A DNA stretch of 64,000 nucleotides from Alphaproteobacteria bacterium (GCA_900769705.1 CAAGHP010000020.1:62001-126000); one strand, 5' to 3'. Positions 28,676 through 37,488 are shown, counted from the first letter of the stretch. Notes: generated by a model not told the origin, from the letters alone. Numbers and translations: made by a program.

Positions 28676-29218
28676 ATGAGTAAAAGAATCTTGATTATTT
28701 CCGGAAGTCCGCGTTTACATGGCAATTCAGATATTTTATGCGATGAATTTAAGCGCGGCGCTTTAGAAGCAGGACATGAAGTAGAAAAAATAAATCTCGG
28801 TGCAAAAAAAATAAACTACTGTTTAGGATGCGGAGTTTGTAACGCTACCGGCAAATGCGTGCAAAAAGATGATATGGCGGAACTTTTGCAAAAAATACTT
28901 GCTGCAGATGTGATTGTTTTGGCATCTCCTGTGTATTTTTATGGAATGAACGGACAAATGAAAACATTTATAGACCGCACAGTTCCGCAATATACTAAAA
29001 TATCTGACAAAGATTTTTACTTTATCATTACCGCAGCCGATACAATACAGAAACACATGGATAAAGTTATTGAAGGCTTTCGCGGATTTACTGCAGACTG
29101 CTTGGAAAATGCCCATGAAAAAGGCATTGTTTACGGCTTAGGTGCTTGGCAAAAAGGCGAAATTGAACACAATCATGAAGCAATGCTGCAAGCCTATGAA
29201 TTTGGCAAAAACGCCTGA
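28676..29218 (+). CDS. Flavodoxin-fold NAD(P)H-dependent oxidoreductase
   Basis: 180 residues. ILIISGSPRLHGNSDILCDEF is the FMN phosphate-binding loop of the NADPH-dependent FMN reductase/iron-sulphur flavoprotein group. CLGCGVCNATGKCVQKDDM is a Cys-rich insertion (four Cys) seen in this group, and LASPVYFYGMNGQMKTFIDR is the second flavin contact. Probably reduces quinones, nitro compounds or disulphide-stressed substrates. AGGGAGG gives a strong ribosome site. Its MerR-type promoter implies induction by a chemical stress. Confidence 0.87.
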   Translation: MSKRILIISGSPRLHGNSDILCDEFKRGALEAGHEVEKINLGAKKINYCLGCGVCNATGKCVQKDDMAELLQKILAADVIVLASPVYFYGMNGQMKTFIDRTVPQYTKISDKDFYFIITAADTIQKHMDKVIEGFRGFTADCLENAHEKGIVYGLGAWQKGEIEHNHEAMLQAYEFGKNA

Positions 29219-29231
29219 TTTTTTTTAACAA

Positions 29232-29270
29232 AAAAAGATACCCACGCGTTTTACGAGTGGGTATCTTTTT
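29232..29270. terminator. Bidirectional intrinsic terminator
   Basis: AAAAAGATACCCAC and GTGGGTATCTTTTT pair across an 11-12-base loop. A run on the left and T run on the right allow it to end both the oxidoreductase gene and the convergent phosphatase gene. Confidence 0.88.
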
Positions 29271-29272
29271 CT

Positions 29273-29857
29273 TTAATTCATCTTTTCAAAACTTCCGCTT
29301 TCTGTATCATATTGCAAATGCAAAACTGAGCAATTTTCAAAGCTGACATTTTTCAGTTGATAGCCGCATTGCAAAGCACTGATAACACCTGCATGGCAAA
29401 CCACGCCAACCGTATTTTCAGGAGCTGCGGCAATTTGGCGCAAACAAGAATCTACACGGCAAAAAGCATCATGCTTACATTCTCCTTTTGGAAAATGCCA
29501 ATACCACGTTTGCTGAGTTGGATTCAAAAGCTGCTGTTCAAACTCATGACCATAAGTTTTTCTAACCTCATCAAAAGTCAAACCTTCTGCCACCCCAAAA
29601 TATACTTCACGCAAATTTGGCATAACATTCAAAGGTAGATTACTGTTTTTAGCAATAACCTCTGCTGTTTGTTTAGCACGTATCAATGATGAGCAATATA
29701 TTTTTTGCAAACCAAGGTTTTTAACTTTAAGAGCTAAAGTTTTCGCTTGTTGTTTACCTGTTTCATTCAAAGCATCATCACAGCCGGAACCTTGCCATTT
29801 TTGAGCCAAATTCTTATCAGTCTGACCATGGCGGAATATAAAGATATTCTTCTTCAT
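29273..29857 (-). CDS. Histidine phosphatase (phosphoglycerate mutase-like)
   Basis: 194 residues. IFIFRHGQTDKN is the RHG active-site motif; the second basic motif is CSSLIRAKQTAEVI, and VVCHAGVISAL carries the second catalytic His. Size and motifs fit the small broad-specificity phosphatases of the superfamily (GpmB/CobC-like). Substrate unknown. The ribosome site is weak. Confidence 0.88.
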   Translation of the reverse strand: MKKNIFIFRHGQTDKNLAQKWQGSGCDDALNETGKQQAKTLALKVKNLGLQKIYCSSLIRAKQTAEVIAKNSNLPLNVMPNLREVYFGVAEGLTFDEVRKTYGHEFEQQLLNPTQQTWYWHFPKGECKHDAFCRVDSCLRQIAAAPENTVGVVCHAGVISALQCGYQLKNVSFENCSVLHLQYDTESGSFEKMN

Positions 29858-29916
29858 AGATATATATAAATAATTTTTTTATGAATATCATTATACTGCT
29901 TTATTTAATATATTTC

Positions 29917-29950
29917 AACAAAAAAACACCCGATTCACAATTGAACCGAG
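29917..29950 (-). terminator. Intrinsic terminator
   Basis: On the minus strand CTCGGTTCA-attg-TGAATCGGG pairs over 9 bp with two wobble pairs, followed by TGTTTTTTT. Ends the small minus-strand gene to its right. Confidence 0.7.
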
Positions 29951-29964
29951 CGTTTAAAAATTTT

Positions 29965-30333
29965 TCAGAACAAAGCCATCTCAGCTTCTTCCAAGGATAA
30001 TCCATCCTTATCCAAAGGAGCTGACCAAATCCACAAATTCATGTGATGTGTCATGCTATGGCAATATTCCGACGGAGAATAACTTCCACCGAAAGCACTA
30101 AACAATGCTACGGCATGTTCTTTGGTTCCGACAAAATACGGATTCTTGTCTACTGTCAAAACCTCAAATTCCAAACCGATAGACTTTGAATGTCTAAAAA
30201 CCACATCACGCAAAACACAGCCTGTGCCTTCGCTGACAAAGAAAACAGCTCCTACATTGTCTACTTTACGAAAAACCTTGTTCAAAGCTGTTTTAACTAA
30301 GGATATTCTTTCCTTCTTAGTCTGTAAATCCAT
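29965..30333 (-). CDS. Small cytoplasmic protein, unknown
   Basis: 122 residues, no signal or membrane segment. Contains RISLVKTALNKVFRKVDNVGAVFFVSEGTG and HSMTHHMNLWIWSAPLDKDG. The alternation of strands and helices suggests a compact alpha/beta fold. I do not recognise a family. It has its own terminator; a good ribosome site is not visible. The 30334-30453 gap is AT-rich and leads to the MerR-type promoter of the next gene. Confidence 0.6.
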   Translation of the reverse strand: MDLQTKKERISLVKTALNKVFRKVDNVGAVFFVSEGTGCVLRDVVFRHSKSIGLEFEVLTVDKNPYFVGTKEHAVALFSAFGGSYSPSEYCHSMTHHMNLWIWSAPLDKDGLSLEEAEMALF

Positions 30334-30453
30334 AATAAATAAGATTTAGTAAAACAAAAAAATTAACAACAAAATTAAAATACAAATATATTCCTAACAT
30401 ATTTCTTTTATTTTTGCAATATTTTTTGACAAAAAACCCGCTAAAAAAAATGC

Positions 30454-30484
30454 TTGACCTAGAGTATACTCTAAGAATTATTAT
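30454..30484 (+). promoter_or_regulatory. MerR-type promoter/operator
   Basis: TTGACC-N19-TATTAT with a perfect 14-bp palindrome TAGAGTATACTCTA in the spacer. Matches the promoter at 28621 at most positions, so one MerR-family regulator probably controls both genes. Confidence 0.82.
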
Positions 30485-30512
30485 TTATAACAAAGAAAGG
30501 ATATTATATAAA

Positions 30513-31631
30513 ATGCGTATGTGGATTATACTTTTTGCTATTTTAATTTTTTCAACCCTCGCTGGTTTTGTATATTTAACCAGCCGTGTTGCAAAATTTA
30601 CGTTTATGATGAAAATAGCCGGCGATAACACAAAATTGCTTTATTTAATTAGCCTAATGGCTGTTTTAGCAGTTTTCGGCGTTCTATGTTTAAGCCTGAA
30701 TTTAATGAATGCTGTTATAGTGCTACTGCATTTAATGATTCTTTGGCTGCTTAGCGACCTTATTTTCGGGATTATCGAACATTATCAGCCGCAGCCGTTT
30801 CAGTACTACTATGCCGGAGCAGCAGCCTTGTTTTTGACTATTGCGACTTTGGGAACAGGATGGTTTCTTGACCACCATGTATGGACAACTTATTACACGC
30901 TGGAAACAGACAAAACCGAAAAGCCTCTGCGAATTGTGCAATTTGCAGATTCGCACATCGGTACAACTTTTGACGGAGACGGTTTTGCTAAATATATGGA
31001 ATATATACAAACTCTAAATCCGGATGCAGTAGTAATTGTCGGTGACTTTGTAGATGATGATACAATGCTGCCAAACATGCAGAAAGCCTGCGCCGCTTTA
31101 GGTAAATTGAAAACAACTTATGGTGTTTATTTTGCTTTTGGCAACCATGATAAAGGCTACCACAGTCCGGAAAAGCGCGGCTATACCGGTACGGATTTAA
31201 TTAACGAATTGCAAAAAAATAATGTAACGGTTTTGCAGGACGAAGCTGTGCTTCTAGATAATGATTACTACATTCTCGGACGTAAAGATTTATCGGAATT
31301 TTACCGTGGCGGCAAACGTGAAAATATGGACGCTTTGGTTAAAAATCTGGATAAAAGCAAATACATTGTTGTTTTAGACCATCAGCCAAATGACTATAAA
31401 AGCCAAGCCGCCGAAGAAGTTGACTTAGTGCTTTCCGGACACACTCACGGCGGGCAGCTTTGGCCGCTGAATAAAGCCGGAGAATGGATAGGCGCCAACG
31501 ACAAAACCTATGGCTATGAACGCCGAAATTTGACTGATTTTATTGTAACTTCCGGAATTTCCGATTGGGCTGTAAAATTCAAAACCGGTACAAAATCAGA
31601 AATTGTTGTAATAGATATAAAAAATAAATAG
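30513..31631 (+). CDS. Membrane-anchored calcineurin-like phosphoesterase
   Basis: 372 residues. The frame is open further upstream, but that part covers the promoter, so the ATG after AAAGG is chosen (spacing of 12 is long). Four membrane helices (about 1-115) precede a metallophosphoesterase domain with FADSHIGTT, VGDFVDDDT, GNHDKG, DHQPND and SGHTHGGQLWP: all five metal-binding blocks. Resembles YkuE/YaeI-type phosphoesterases. Probably hydrolyses a phospho-lipid or envelope substrate. MerR-type regulation suggests a stress response. Confidence 0.85.
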   Translation: MRMWIILFAILIFSTLAGFVYLTSRVAKFTFMMKIAGDNTKLLYLISLMAVLAVFGVLCLSLNLMNAVIVLLHLMILWLLSDLIFGIIEHYQPQPFQYYYAGAAALFLTIATLGTGWFLDHHVWTTYYTLETDKTEKPLRIVQFADSHIGTTFDGDGFAKYMEYIQTLNPDAVVIVGDFVDDDTMLPNMQKACAALGKLKTTYGVYFAFGNHDKGYHSPEKRGYTGTDLINELQKNNVTVLQDEAVLLDNDYYILGRKDLSEFYRGGKRENMDALVKNLDKSKYIVVLDHQPNDYKSQAAEEVDLVLSGHTHGGQLWPLNKAGEWIGANDKTYGYERRNLTDFIVTSGISDWAVKFKTGTKSEIVVIDIKNK

Positions 31632-31640
31632 CAGCACAAA

Positions 31641-31674
31641 AAAATCCTTGGTGTAAAACCAAGGATTTTTTTTA
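31641..31674 (+). terminator. Intrinsic terminator
   Basis: AAAAATCCTTGG and CCAAGGATTTTT form a 12-bp stem with loop TGTAAAA, followed by further T residues. Confidence 0.9.
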
Positions 31675-31815
31675 TGTATATAAACCGGCTGCTTAATTAG
31701 CTAAAACGTTTTTAACTGCAGCTAATATAAAGAAGTATTACTTTCCTCTATTCCGCAAAGATTTCCATCTCTTTTGAGCAAATCAGCAACAGTCATATTA
31801 AAGCATGTATAGACT

Positions 31816-32031
31816 TCAAAAATTTATCGCAAATTTTTTAAACTTAAAATCAACTGCATCATCACATAGCAAAAACAATATAGAACAAATGCCTAAAATT
31901 ACATATTGTGATACCAAAACATTTCTGACATATTTTGCCGCTTTATAATAATGCAAAAGTAACATAAATACTGCCAACAATATGCTGGACAACAAAGCAA
32001 GGCAATCCATATTATCTAAATATTTAAACAT
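31816..32031 (-). CDS. Small two-helix membrane protein
   Basis: 71 residues with two hydrophobic helices (CLALLSSILLAVFMLLLHYY and VLVSQYVILGICSILFLLC) and a basic tail. The ribosome site is weak. It could be a real small membrane protein or chance; codon use is not informative at this length. The flanking 31675-31815 and 32032-32138 stretches show no other gene that I can support. Confidence 0.45.
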   Translation of the reverse strand: MFKYLDNMDCLALLSSILLAVFMLLLHYYKAAKYVRNVLVSQYVILGICSILFLLCDDAVDFKFKKFAINF

Positions 32032-32138
32032 TATTTATCTTTCAAAATATTAAACATTTTATTATACAAATTTAATTTATTAAAATAATGTTTAAAAATT
32101 TTGTTTATTTTTAGTCAAAAATATGCTATTCTTATTTT

Positions 32139-33233
32139 ATGATAAGCAAAGAAGAATATAAATGGTTGGAACACCATACGGATATTTTGAACAATGTGCC
32201 TAACTTAGATGATTATGAGCGCATTGATATAAAATTTAGGGTGTATCGTCCTGCGCACGTCCAAAAAATTAAAGATATTTTCAAAGAATATCAATGTATC
32301 AGCGGACAAAACAAAAATTACAGATGGGTAAAAGTTAAAAATTTTACTCTGGCCGATTTTAATAATATATCCTACGATTTTTGCGCAGATTTGATTTATA
32401 ATATTGCGGAACATGATATAAATTATCTTCCGGCAGACAAAAAACGTAATTATAAAATTATTCGCCGCGCCACGCCTAAATTACTTTCCAATCTGAGTAA
32501 TCATAAAAAATTGGATATTCTTTTTACTTTTGCTCAATCAATTTTCCCCACACCTGAAAAACGCAACAAAGCCATTAGTTTTATTGAACAAAACAGCAGT
32601 AAATTTGTAGCTCTGTTGCAACTGAAAATTCCTGCTGATTTTATGCGTGAAGAATATAAAAAGGTGAAAAAGATTACCTCTTTAATTTCCGATTTGCCGG
32701 ATATTAAAAACAAATTGGATTCTTTTCAGCTTCTACCTAAAGATGAGCAACAATCGCTGATTCGTAAAATAAGCGGCATTACTGCAGAAGTAAATGGTAT
32801 AAAACCACCTAAAGTCCATTTTATTACAAATAAACAAGCAAATAACGACCCGTTAATTGCAGATTGGGTACAAACCGACGCTTTTGCCGACTATCAGGAT
32901 ATTTACGTAAATAAAGATTTTATAAAAACATACAGCGGATTGGAAGCGCTGACTTTAGCATTCCATGAAACAACACATGTAGCTCAATCTAATCTTGATT
33001 ACAAAGATTTTCCCGAAATGGAAGAAATGTTCAGTCACCGCTTAAACTACCTGCAAAACTATGCTGATACATATTCTGCAACTCCTCTGGAAATGGTTAC
33101 TTATAATCTTGAACAGGAATTTTGCGAACAAATGAATAAACGCCTAAAACTTAAAGTACGAGACTATTCTTATAATAATGAATATAACGTAGCAAAACAA
33201 TATATTCAAAAAGCCATGCACAGAGCCTTTTAA
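32139..33233 (+). CDS. Zincin-like protein with HETTH motif
   Basis: 364 residues, no signal peptide. LTLAFHETTHVAQSNLDY at about residues 270-287 holds HETTH, a HExxH zinc site, and EMVTYNLEQEFCEQM about 40 residues later supplies a Glu that could be the third ligand (gluzincin arrangement). The N-terminal 250 residues are helical and charged with no known motif. A -10-like TATGCT with TTGTTT upstream occurs just before the ATG, so the 5' leader is very short. Substrate unknown. Converges on smr and overlaps it by 4 bases. Confidence 0.6.
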   Translation: MISKEEYKWLEHHTDILNNVPNLDDYERIDIKFRVYRPAHVQKIKDIFKEYQCISGQNKNYRWVKVKNFTLADFNNISYDFCADLIYNIAEHDINYLPADKKRNYKIIRRATPKLLSNLSNHKKLDILFTFAQSIFPTPEKRNKAISFIEQNSSKFVALLQLKIPADFMREEYKKVKKITSLISDLPDIKNKLDSFQLLPKDEQQSLIRKISGITAEVNGIKPPKVHFITNKQANNDPLIADWVQTDAFADYQDIYVNKDFIKTYSGLEALTLAFHETTHVAQSNLDYKDFPEMEEMFSHRLNYLQNYADTYSATPLEMVTYNLEQEFCEQMNKRLKLKVRDYSYNNEYNVAKQYIQKAMHRAF

Positions 33234-33766
33234 ATTTCTTTATTACGGCGCAATAAAATATATAACGCCCCGTTACCGCCCATTTTTTCAGACGGATGTT
33301 TATAAATCAAAATCATAGCTCTGAGGCGCGCCATATTCAGCCATTGCGGTACTTGCTTGCGCAAAACGCCTTTAGCTGCAAAAATATCCTCATCCGGATG
33401 AACACGGATTCCCTTTCCGGTTATAATCATCACACAGCGGCGACCTAAAGCGTAACTTTGCGGAATAAAACTGTCTACTTTGGCAAAAGCCTCATCTTCA
33501 TTAAGACCGTGCAAATCCAAAATAGCCTCAACTCTGAATTCTTCGCGTTTAAATCTACGTAGAGTTGACTTATCTATTCCGCCGTTTTCAAAATCGTCTA
33601 AAAATTTGGAATAGGTGGAAAATTCCTGCTTTACGGCATAATATGTTTTTTCTTTTGGTATAATTTGACATGGTTTAGCAACGGATACAAGCTGATTTGA
33701 CGCCGTTTTTTTAATATCTTTAACCGCATCCCGCCAAAATTCTTCATCTTCGCTTTGCGGTGTCAT
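33230..33766 (-). CDS. Smr-domain protein
   Basis: 178 residues. The C-terminal Smr domain is clear: LDLHGLNEDEAFAKVDSFI, then CVMIITGKGIR and VLRKQVPQWLN. N-terminal 80 residues are a charged linker, as in alphaproteobacterial stand-alone Smr proteins (YdaL-like). Probably a nuclease acting on nucleic acid or stalled ribosome-associated mRNA. The start overlaps the mltA stop by one base; the tim44-mltA-smr order is characteristic of alphaproteobacteria. Confidence 0.92.
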   Translation of the reverse strand: MTPQSEDEEFWRDAVKDIKKTASNQLVSVAKPCQIIPKEKTYYAVKQEFSTYSKFLDDFENGGIDKSTLRRFKREEFRVEAILDLHGLNEDEAFAKVDSFIPQSYALGRRCVMIITGKGIRVHPDEDIFAAKGVLRKQVPQWLNMARLRAMILIYKHPSEKMGGNGALYILLRRNKEI

Positions 33767-34974
33767 CAGTTCACCTTCGGAGAAGAATATTTAGGCGCCA
33801 GCAAATAATACTTGCCGGCAGAGTTCATCCGTCCGGCTTCTGCCAGGGCTTCTTCGCCGTGTCCCCAAAAATAATCGCCGCGCACCACACCTTTAATCGC
33901 ACTGCCTATATCCTGAGCAAACACCACTTTTTCTATTTTTCCGTTATCCGGATTTACTGTATCCAGCCACAACATAGCTCCCAGCGGTATAAAACGATTG
34001 TCCACCGCCATACTGCGTCCGGCGGTTAAAGATAAACCATAAGCTCCGACCGGACCGTCGGCATCAACCACACGCTGAAAAATAAACCTCTCGTTTTCCG
34101 CCATAACTTCTGCTGCTTTTTGTGGATTTTTACGCAGCCAATCACGGATTTTTGTCATAGACGCCTCACTTGGCTTAATCAGACCTTTTTGCAGTAAAAT
34201 AGAGCCGATTCCCTTAAATTTGCGCCCATTGCTGTCGGCAAAACCGATTCTCAGTTCTGAACCGTCTTCCATAATGGCAATCGCTGAACCTTGAATCTGC
34301 ATAAAATGTATATCCACCAAATCATCGCCCCACATCAAAACCGGAGCTTTCACACCGTTTTGTTCAATTTGACGGCGGTTATAGTATGGAATAAACTTAC
34401 TGCCTTCCACTCTGCCGACTAAACGGGTATTCGGCAATGAACTGTCAAAATCTTTCAAATTTATTTCAATCAAATCATTCGGCTTGCCATAAATCGGAAA
34501 TCTGTATTTAGCGCTTTTTTCAAAAGAAGCATGAATTGTCGCCTCATAATAAGAAGTGAATTTACCTATTGTATTGCCGTCAGCCGAAACTTCATACGGC
34601 GTAAACTCGCTCTCTAAAAACTTTTTCATCTGTGCAACGCTGTTTATTCCGGCATCAGCAAATTTTTTACAGGCTTTTTGATAATCAGTAGTTTTTATTT
34701 TTATAGCCGAATTGTATAAATAGGTATTTTTATTTTTCAAAACATTTTTGCAGTTTTTAGCAAACACCGGAATAACCTCGCCGAAATCATCGCGATTCCA
34801 TCCGGATAGTTGCGAAAAGCTTACCTTTTTTAACACAGCATTGCTTTCTTCTGCCGATGGAACGCCGGATTCCTCCCTAAAGCATCCGTTAAGCAGCAAT
34901 ACTAAAGCCAACGATAAAACAAAATTAAGCTGTTTTTTTAGTGGAAACCAGCACCCAATTATTGTTTTTTGCAT
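33766..34974 (-). CDS. mltA: Membrane-bound lytic murein transglycosylase A
   Basis: 402 residues. Lipoprotein leader with lipobox LLNGC after LSLALVLL. MltA domain with LIEINLKDFD, LVGRVEGSKFIPYYNRRQIE, WGDDLVDIHFMQIQGSA; 3D domain with GLSLTAGRSMAVDNRFIPLGAMLWLDT and FAQDIGSAIKGVVRGDYFWGHG including the catalytic Asp in AQDIG. It cleaves murein glycan to anhydro-muropeptides, which AmpG (also in this window) imports and Mpl/LdcA recycle. The only plausible ATG overlaps the end of the Tim44-like gene by 50 bases. Confidence 0.94.
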   Translation of the reverse strand: MQKTIIGCWFPLKKQLNFVLSLALVLLLNGCFREESGVPSAEESNAVLKKVSFSQLSGWNRDDFGEVIPVFAKNCKNVLKNKNTYLYNSAIKIKTTDYQKACKKFADAGINSVAQMKKFLESEFTPYEVSADGNTIGKFTSYYEATIHASFEKSAKYRFPIYGKPNDLIEINLKDFDSSLPNTRLVGRVEGSKFIPYYNRRQIEQNGVKAPVLMWGDDLVDIHFMQIQGSAIAIMEDGSELRIGFADSNGRKFKGIGSILLQKGLIKPSEASMTKIRDWLRKNPQKAAEVMAENERFIFQRVVDADGPVGAYGLSLTAGRSMAVDNRFIPLGAMLWLDTVNPDNGKIEKVVFAQDIGSAIKGVVRGDYFWGHGEEALAEAGRMNSAGKYYLLAPKYSSPKVN

Positions 34975-35545
34975 TTACTATTCTTTCAAAAGTCCAAACA
35001 TCGGTAATTTTCTGCACAAAGTTTTCATCGCCTTCAACAACTTCGCCTTGCGCGTTGCGCAGCAGATTAACCTGCTCGCTTACAAATTCCACCACAACTT
35101 TAATGCTATTTTTCAAAAATCTGACGTCTTTAATTTCTTTCTTATCAAAACATATAAAATCTACTTCAGATGTCATATTATTTTCTTTACGTTCCGCCAA
35201 AGTATTGTTAAAAGCTTCAAAAACTTTTTTACTGATTAAATCTTTAACCGGCTGCAAATCGCCTTTACTGAAAGCTTGTAAAACCAATTCAAAAACTTTT
35301 CCGGCCCCCTGTAAAAACATTTCTTTATTAAATTCTTCTGAGGATTCAGCTTTTACGGTAGCGTTATCCACAGCTTCCTTAGCCTTTACAATCTGCACCA
35401 CATTATCAACAACCGCTTCATCATTTTTATTCACCGGTTTCAAAACAACATGTACGCTTTTATCATCGTTTTCCTTGCCTAAAACGCTGTAAAGACGCAT
35501 TGCCACAAAAGCTACCAACACAAATAAAAAAATTAAATCAGTCAT
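34925..35545 (-). CDS. Tim44-like domain protein (TimA)
   Basis: 206 residues. One N-terminal membrane helix (LIFLFVLVAFVAMRLYSVLG), a charged linker, then a Tim44-like domain: FLQGAGKVFELVLQAFSKGDLQPVKDLISKKVFEAF and VWTFERIVNAKNNNWVLVST. Anchored to the inner membrane and probably linked to envelope assembly. First gene of the tim44-mltA-smr operon, divergent from secB, the classical alphaproteobacterial layout. Confidence 0.9.
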   Translation of the reverse strand: MTDLIFLFVLVAFVAMRLYSVLGKENDDKSVHVVLKPVNKNDEAVVDNVVQIVKAKEAVDNATVKAESSEEFNKEMFLQGAGKVFELVLQAFSKGDLQPVKDLISKKVFEAFNNTLAERKENNMTSEVDFICFDKKEIKDVRFLKNSIKVVVEFVSEQVNLLRNAQGEVVEGDENFVQKITDVWTFERIVNAKNNNWVLVSTKKTA

Positions 35546-35674
35546 AAATCTCTTTTAACCTCTCCAAACATACTATAATAATATAAAACAAATAAAATTT
35601 TTATCAATATAAATATTTGACGATTAGCTTTTTTAGTATTATTTCTTAATAAAGAAAAATTTATGGAGAAAAAA

Positions 35675-36145
35675 ATGGAAAATACTCAAAATAATAATCA
35701 ACAGCCTGCAGGAATTATGATTCACAGCCAATATATCAAAGACATGTCTTTGGAAATTCCTTTGGCTCCGGAAATATTTAAGGAAATGAACAAAAATCCT
35801 AATGTTAATGTAGACATGGGAATGAACAGCAAAAAAATGGAAGATGGCAACTACAATGTTACTTTGACCGCTAAAATGAATGCCGATATTGAAGGCAAAA
35901 CTTTATTCATTGTTGAATTGTCTTATGCTGCCGTAGTTTCCGTAAATGTTCCGGAAGAGCATTTAGAGCCTGTCTTGTACATTGAAATGCCGCGCTTGCT
36001 GTTCCCGTTTGTCCGTAGTATTATCGCCAACAGCTTGTCTGCAGCCGGTTTGCCTCCGATGCTGCTGAGTCCGGTTGATTTTGTGGCTTTATATAACGCT
36101 AAAAAAGCCAAAGAAGCCGAAGAAGCTGCTAAAAAATCTGCTTAA
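35675..36145 (+). CDS. secB: Protein-export chaperone SecB
   Basis: 156 residues from the second ATG; the first (35663) lies upstream of the GGAG that sits six bases before this one. IHSQYIKDMSLEIPLAPEIF, VTLTAKMNADIEGKTLFIVELSYAAVVSV and PRLLFPFVRSIIANSLSAAGLPPMLLSPVDF are the standard SecB blocks. Tetrameric chaperone that hands preproteins to SecA, whose C-terminal zinc motif is present in this window. C-terminus ends in a Lys/Glu/Ala-rich tail. Confidence 0.95.
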   Translation: MENTQNNNQQPAGIMIHSQYIKDMSLEIPLAPEIFKEMNKNPNVNVDMGMNSKKMEDGNYNVTLTAKMNADIEGKTLFIVELSYAAVVSVNVPEEHLEPVLYIEMPRLLFPFVRSIIANSLSAAGLPPMLLSPVDFVALYNAKKAKEAEEAAKKSA

Positions 36146-36164
36146 TCCAAAGAAAGTACCAAAC

Positions 36165-36641
36165 ATGCGCTTAGCTTTATATCAGCCTGATATTCCGCAA
36201 AATACCGGAACTCTTTTACGATTGGGTGCCTGCCTTAATCTTGAGTTGGATATTATTGAACCTTGCGGATTCATTTTTAATGAAAAAGCTATGCGCCGTG
36301 CCGGTATGGACTATTTAGACCTGGTACATTGCCGCCGCCATAACAGCTGGACTGATTTTATGGAATACCGTGCGCAGCATCCGGAAGAATACGGACGTTT
36401 GGTACTGATGACAACTCACAGCGCAGATTCGTTTTTAGATTTTGAGTTTAAGCCTAACGATATAATTTTAATGGGACGCGAAAGCGCCGGTGTGCCTGAA
36501 GAAATACACGAATTAGCAGACGCGCAGCTGCTGATTCCTATGTCGCCGCAAGCCCGTTCAATCAATATGGCTGTTTCTGCCGCCATGGCTTTAACTGAAG
36601 CGCTCAGACAAACAAGATTATTTCCAAAAATTAAAAAATAG
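36165..36641 (+). CDS. trmL: tRNA (cytidine(34)-2'-O)-methyltransferase
   Basis: 158 residues from MRLALYQPDIPQNTGTLLRLGACL, the normal TrmL start; an upstream in-frame ATG would overlap secB. SPOUT fold with knot motifs ILMGRESAGVPEEI and LIPMSPQARSINMAVSAAMALTEALRQ. Methylates the wobble base of tRNA-Leu(CAA/UAA); a tRNA-Leu(TAA) gene is in this window. Ribosome site is weak (AAAGAAAG). Confidence 0.93.
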   Translation: MRLALYQPDIPQNTGTLLRLGACLNLELDIIEPCGFIFNEKAMRRAGMDYLDLVHCRRHNSWTDFMEYRAQHPEEYGRLVLMTTHSADSFLDFEFKPNDIILMGRESAGVPEEIHELADAQLLIPMSPQARSINMAVSAAMALTEALRQTRLFPKIKK

Positions 36642-36744
36642 TGAAAAATTTTCAAAATTTTACATTTTTACTCTGGATTTAACCCGAAAAATGTGATATA
36701 TTCACTAATGTTTTCGTGATAAATTTTATTTTTCTGGAGTGAAC

Positions 36745-37251
36745 ATGAGTATTAAAAAATTACCATCACTAACTTTTAACGCCGGCGAATATGTAGTTTA
36801 TCCAACACATGGTGTGGGTAAAGTTGCTGACGTGACCAAACAAAATATTGCCGGTTCCGAGCTTGAGCTTCTGGTGGTAAATTTTGACAAGGATAAAATG
36901 ACTCTGCGCATTCCGACTTCCAAAATTCAGCATGTAGGCCTGCGTAAAATCTCTGATGACAAAACAATGAACGAAGCTTTTGCAACCCTCAAAGGCAAAG
37001 CTAAAATCCGCAAAATTATGTGGTCTCGCCGCGCTCAGGAATATGAAAATAAAATCAATTCCGGTAATCCTGTAGCTATCGCCGAAGTCATTCGCGATTT
37101 ATACCGCAATGAAAATATCGCCGAACAATCTTACAGCGAACGCCAAATCTATGAACAGGCTGTCAGCCGTCTGGCTAGTGAAGTTTCTGTTTATAGCAAC
37201 TGTTCAATTGAAGAAGCTAACAAAAAATTACTGGATATCTTGTCCAAATAA
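36745..37251 (+). CDS. CarD/CdnL-family transcription regulator
   Basis: 168 residues from the ATG with CTGGAG six bases upstream. The N-terminal RNA-polymerase-interacting domain is FNAGEYVVYPTHGVGKVADV ... LELLVVNFDKDKMTLRIP; the C-terminal helical domain follows (KIMWSRRAQEYENKINSGN). Binds RNA polymerase beta subunit and stabilises open complexes at rRNA and other promoters, as described for CarD and CdnL. A 12-bp terminator follows. Confidence 0.92.
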   Translation: MSIKKLPSLTFNAGEYVVYPTHGVGKVADVTKQNIAGSELELLVVNFDKDKMTLRIPTSKIQHVGLRKISDDKTMNEAFATLKGKAKIRKIMWSRRAQEYENKINSGNPVAIAEVIRDLYRNENIAEQSYSERQIYEQAVSRLASEVSVYSNCSIEEANKKLLDILSK

Positions 37252-37272
37252 AGGCTAAAAAAGAGTATTTTT

Positions 37273-37306
37273 AAAAAGGTTGTTTCTGTTTGTACAACCT
37301 TTTTAT
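37273..37306 (+). terminator. Intrinsic terminator
   Basis: AAAAAGGTTGT and ACAACCTTTTT form an 11-bp stem with a 10-base loop, followed by TATTTTT. Ends the carD transcript. Confidence 0.85.
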
Positions 37307-37365
37307 TTTTGCGTAAAAATAAGCAATTATGTCCATATTTTTTTCCCGAAAAATGCAATATTTTG

Positions 37366-37450
37366 CTTGAAGTCTGACGTTTTGTGTTATACATTCTAGG
37401 CAAATTGAAGTTTTTTAATTTTAGTTATGGCTCGTTTGCGGGCTGTAACT
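37366..37450 (+). promoter_or_regulatory. ppdK promoter and 5' leader hairpin
   Basis: CTTGAA and TATACA, 16 bases apart, form a promoter near 37366-37395. The leader then contains AGTTATGGCTCG-tttg-CGGGCTGTAACT (37423-37450), a 12-bp stem with three wobble pairs and a four-base loop, followed by TCGTTTT. It could be a weak terminator or a stabilising 5' element. No other gene lies in the 237-bp gap. Confidence 0.6.
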
Positions 37451-37488
37451 TCGTTTTAACAAAATAGCTAATAGGAGCTTAAATAACC

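Noticed and set aside
31675..31815. Short minus-strand frame MTVADLLKRDGNLCG after the two-helix protein
   Set aside because: Only 24 codons with no ribosome site; could be a frameshifted end of the neighbour but cannot be supported.
36690..36738. Second SOS box near carD
   Set aside because: No GTTC-N7-GTTC pair is present; only the copy upstream of lexA fits.
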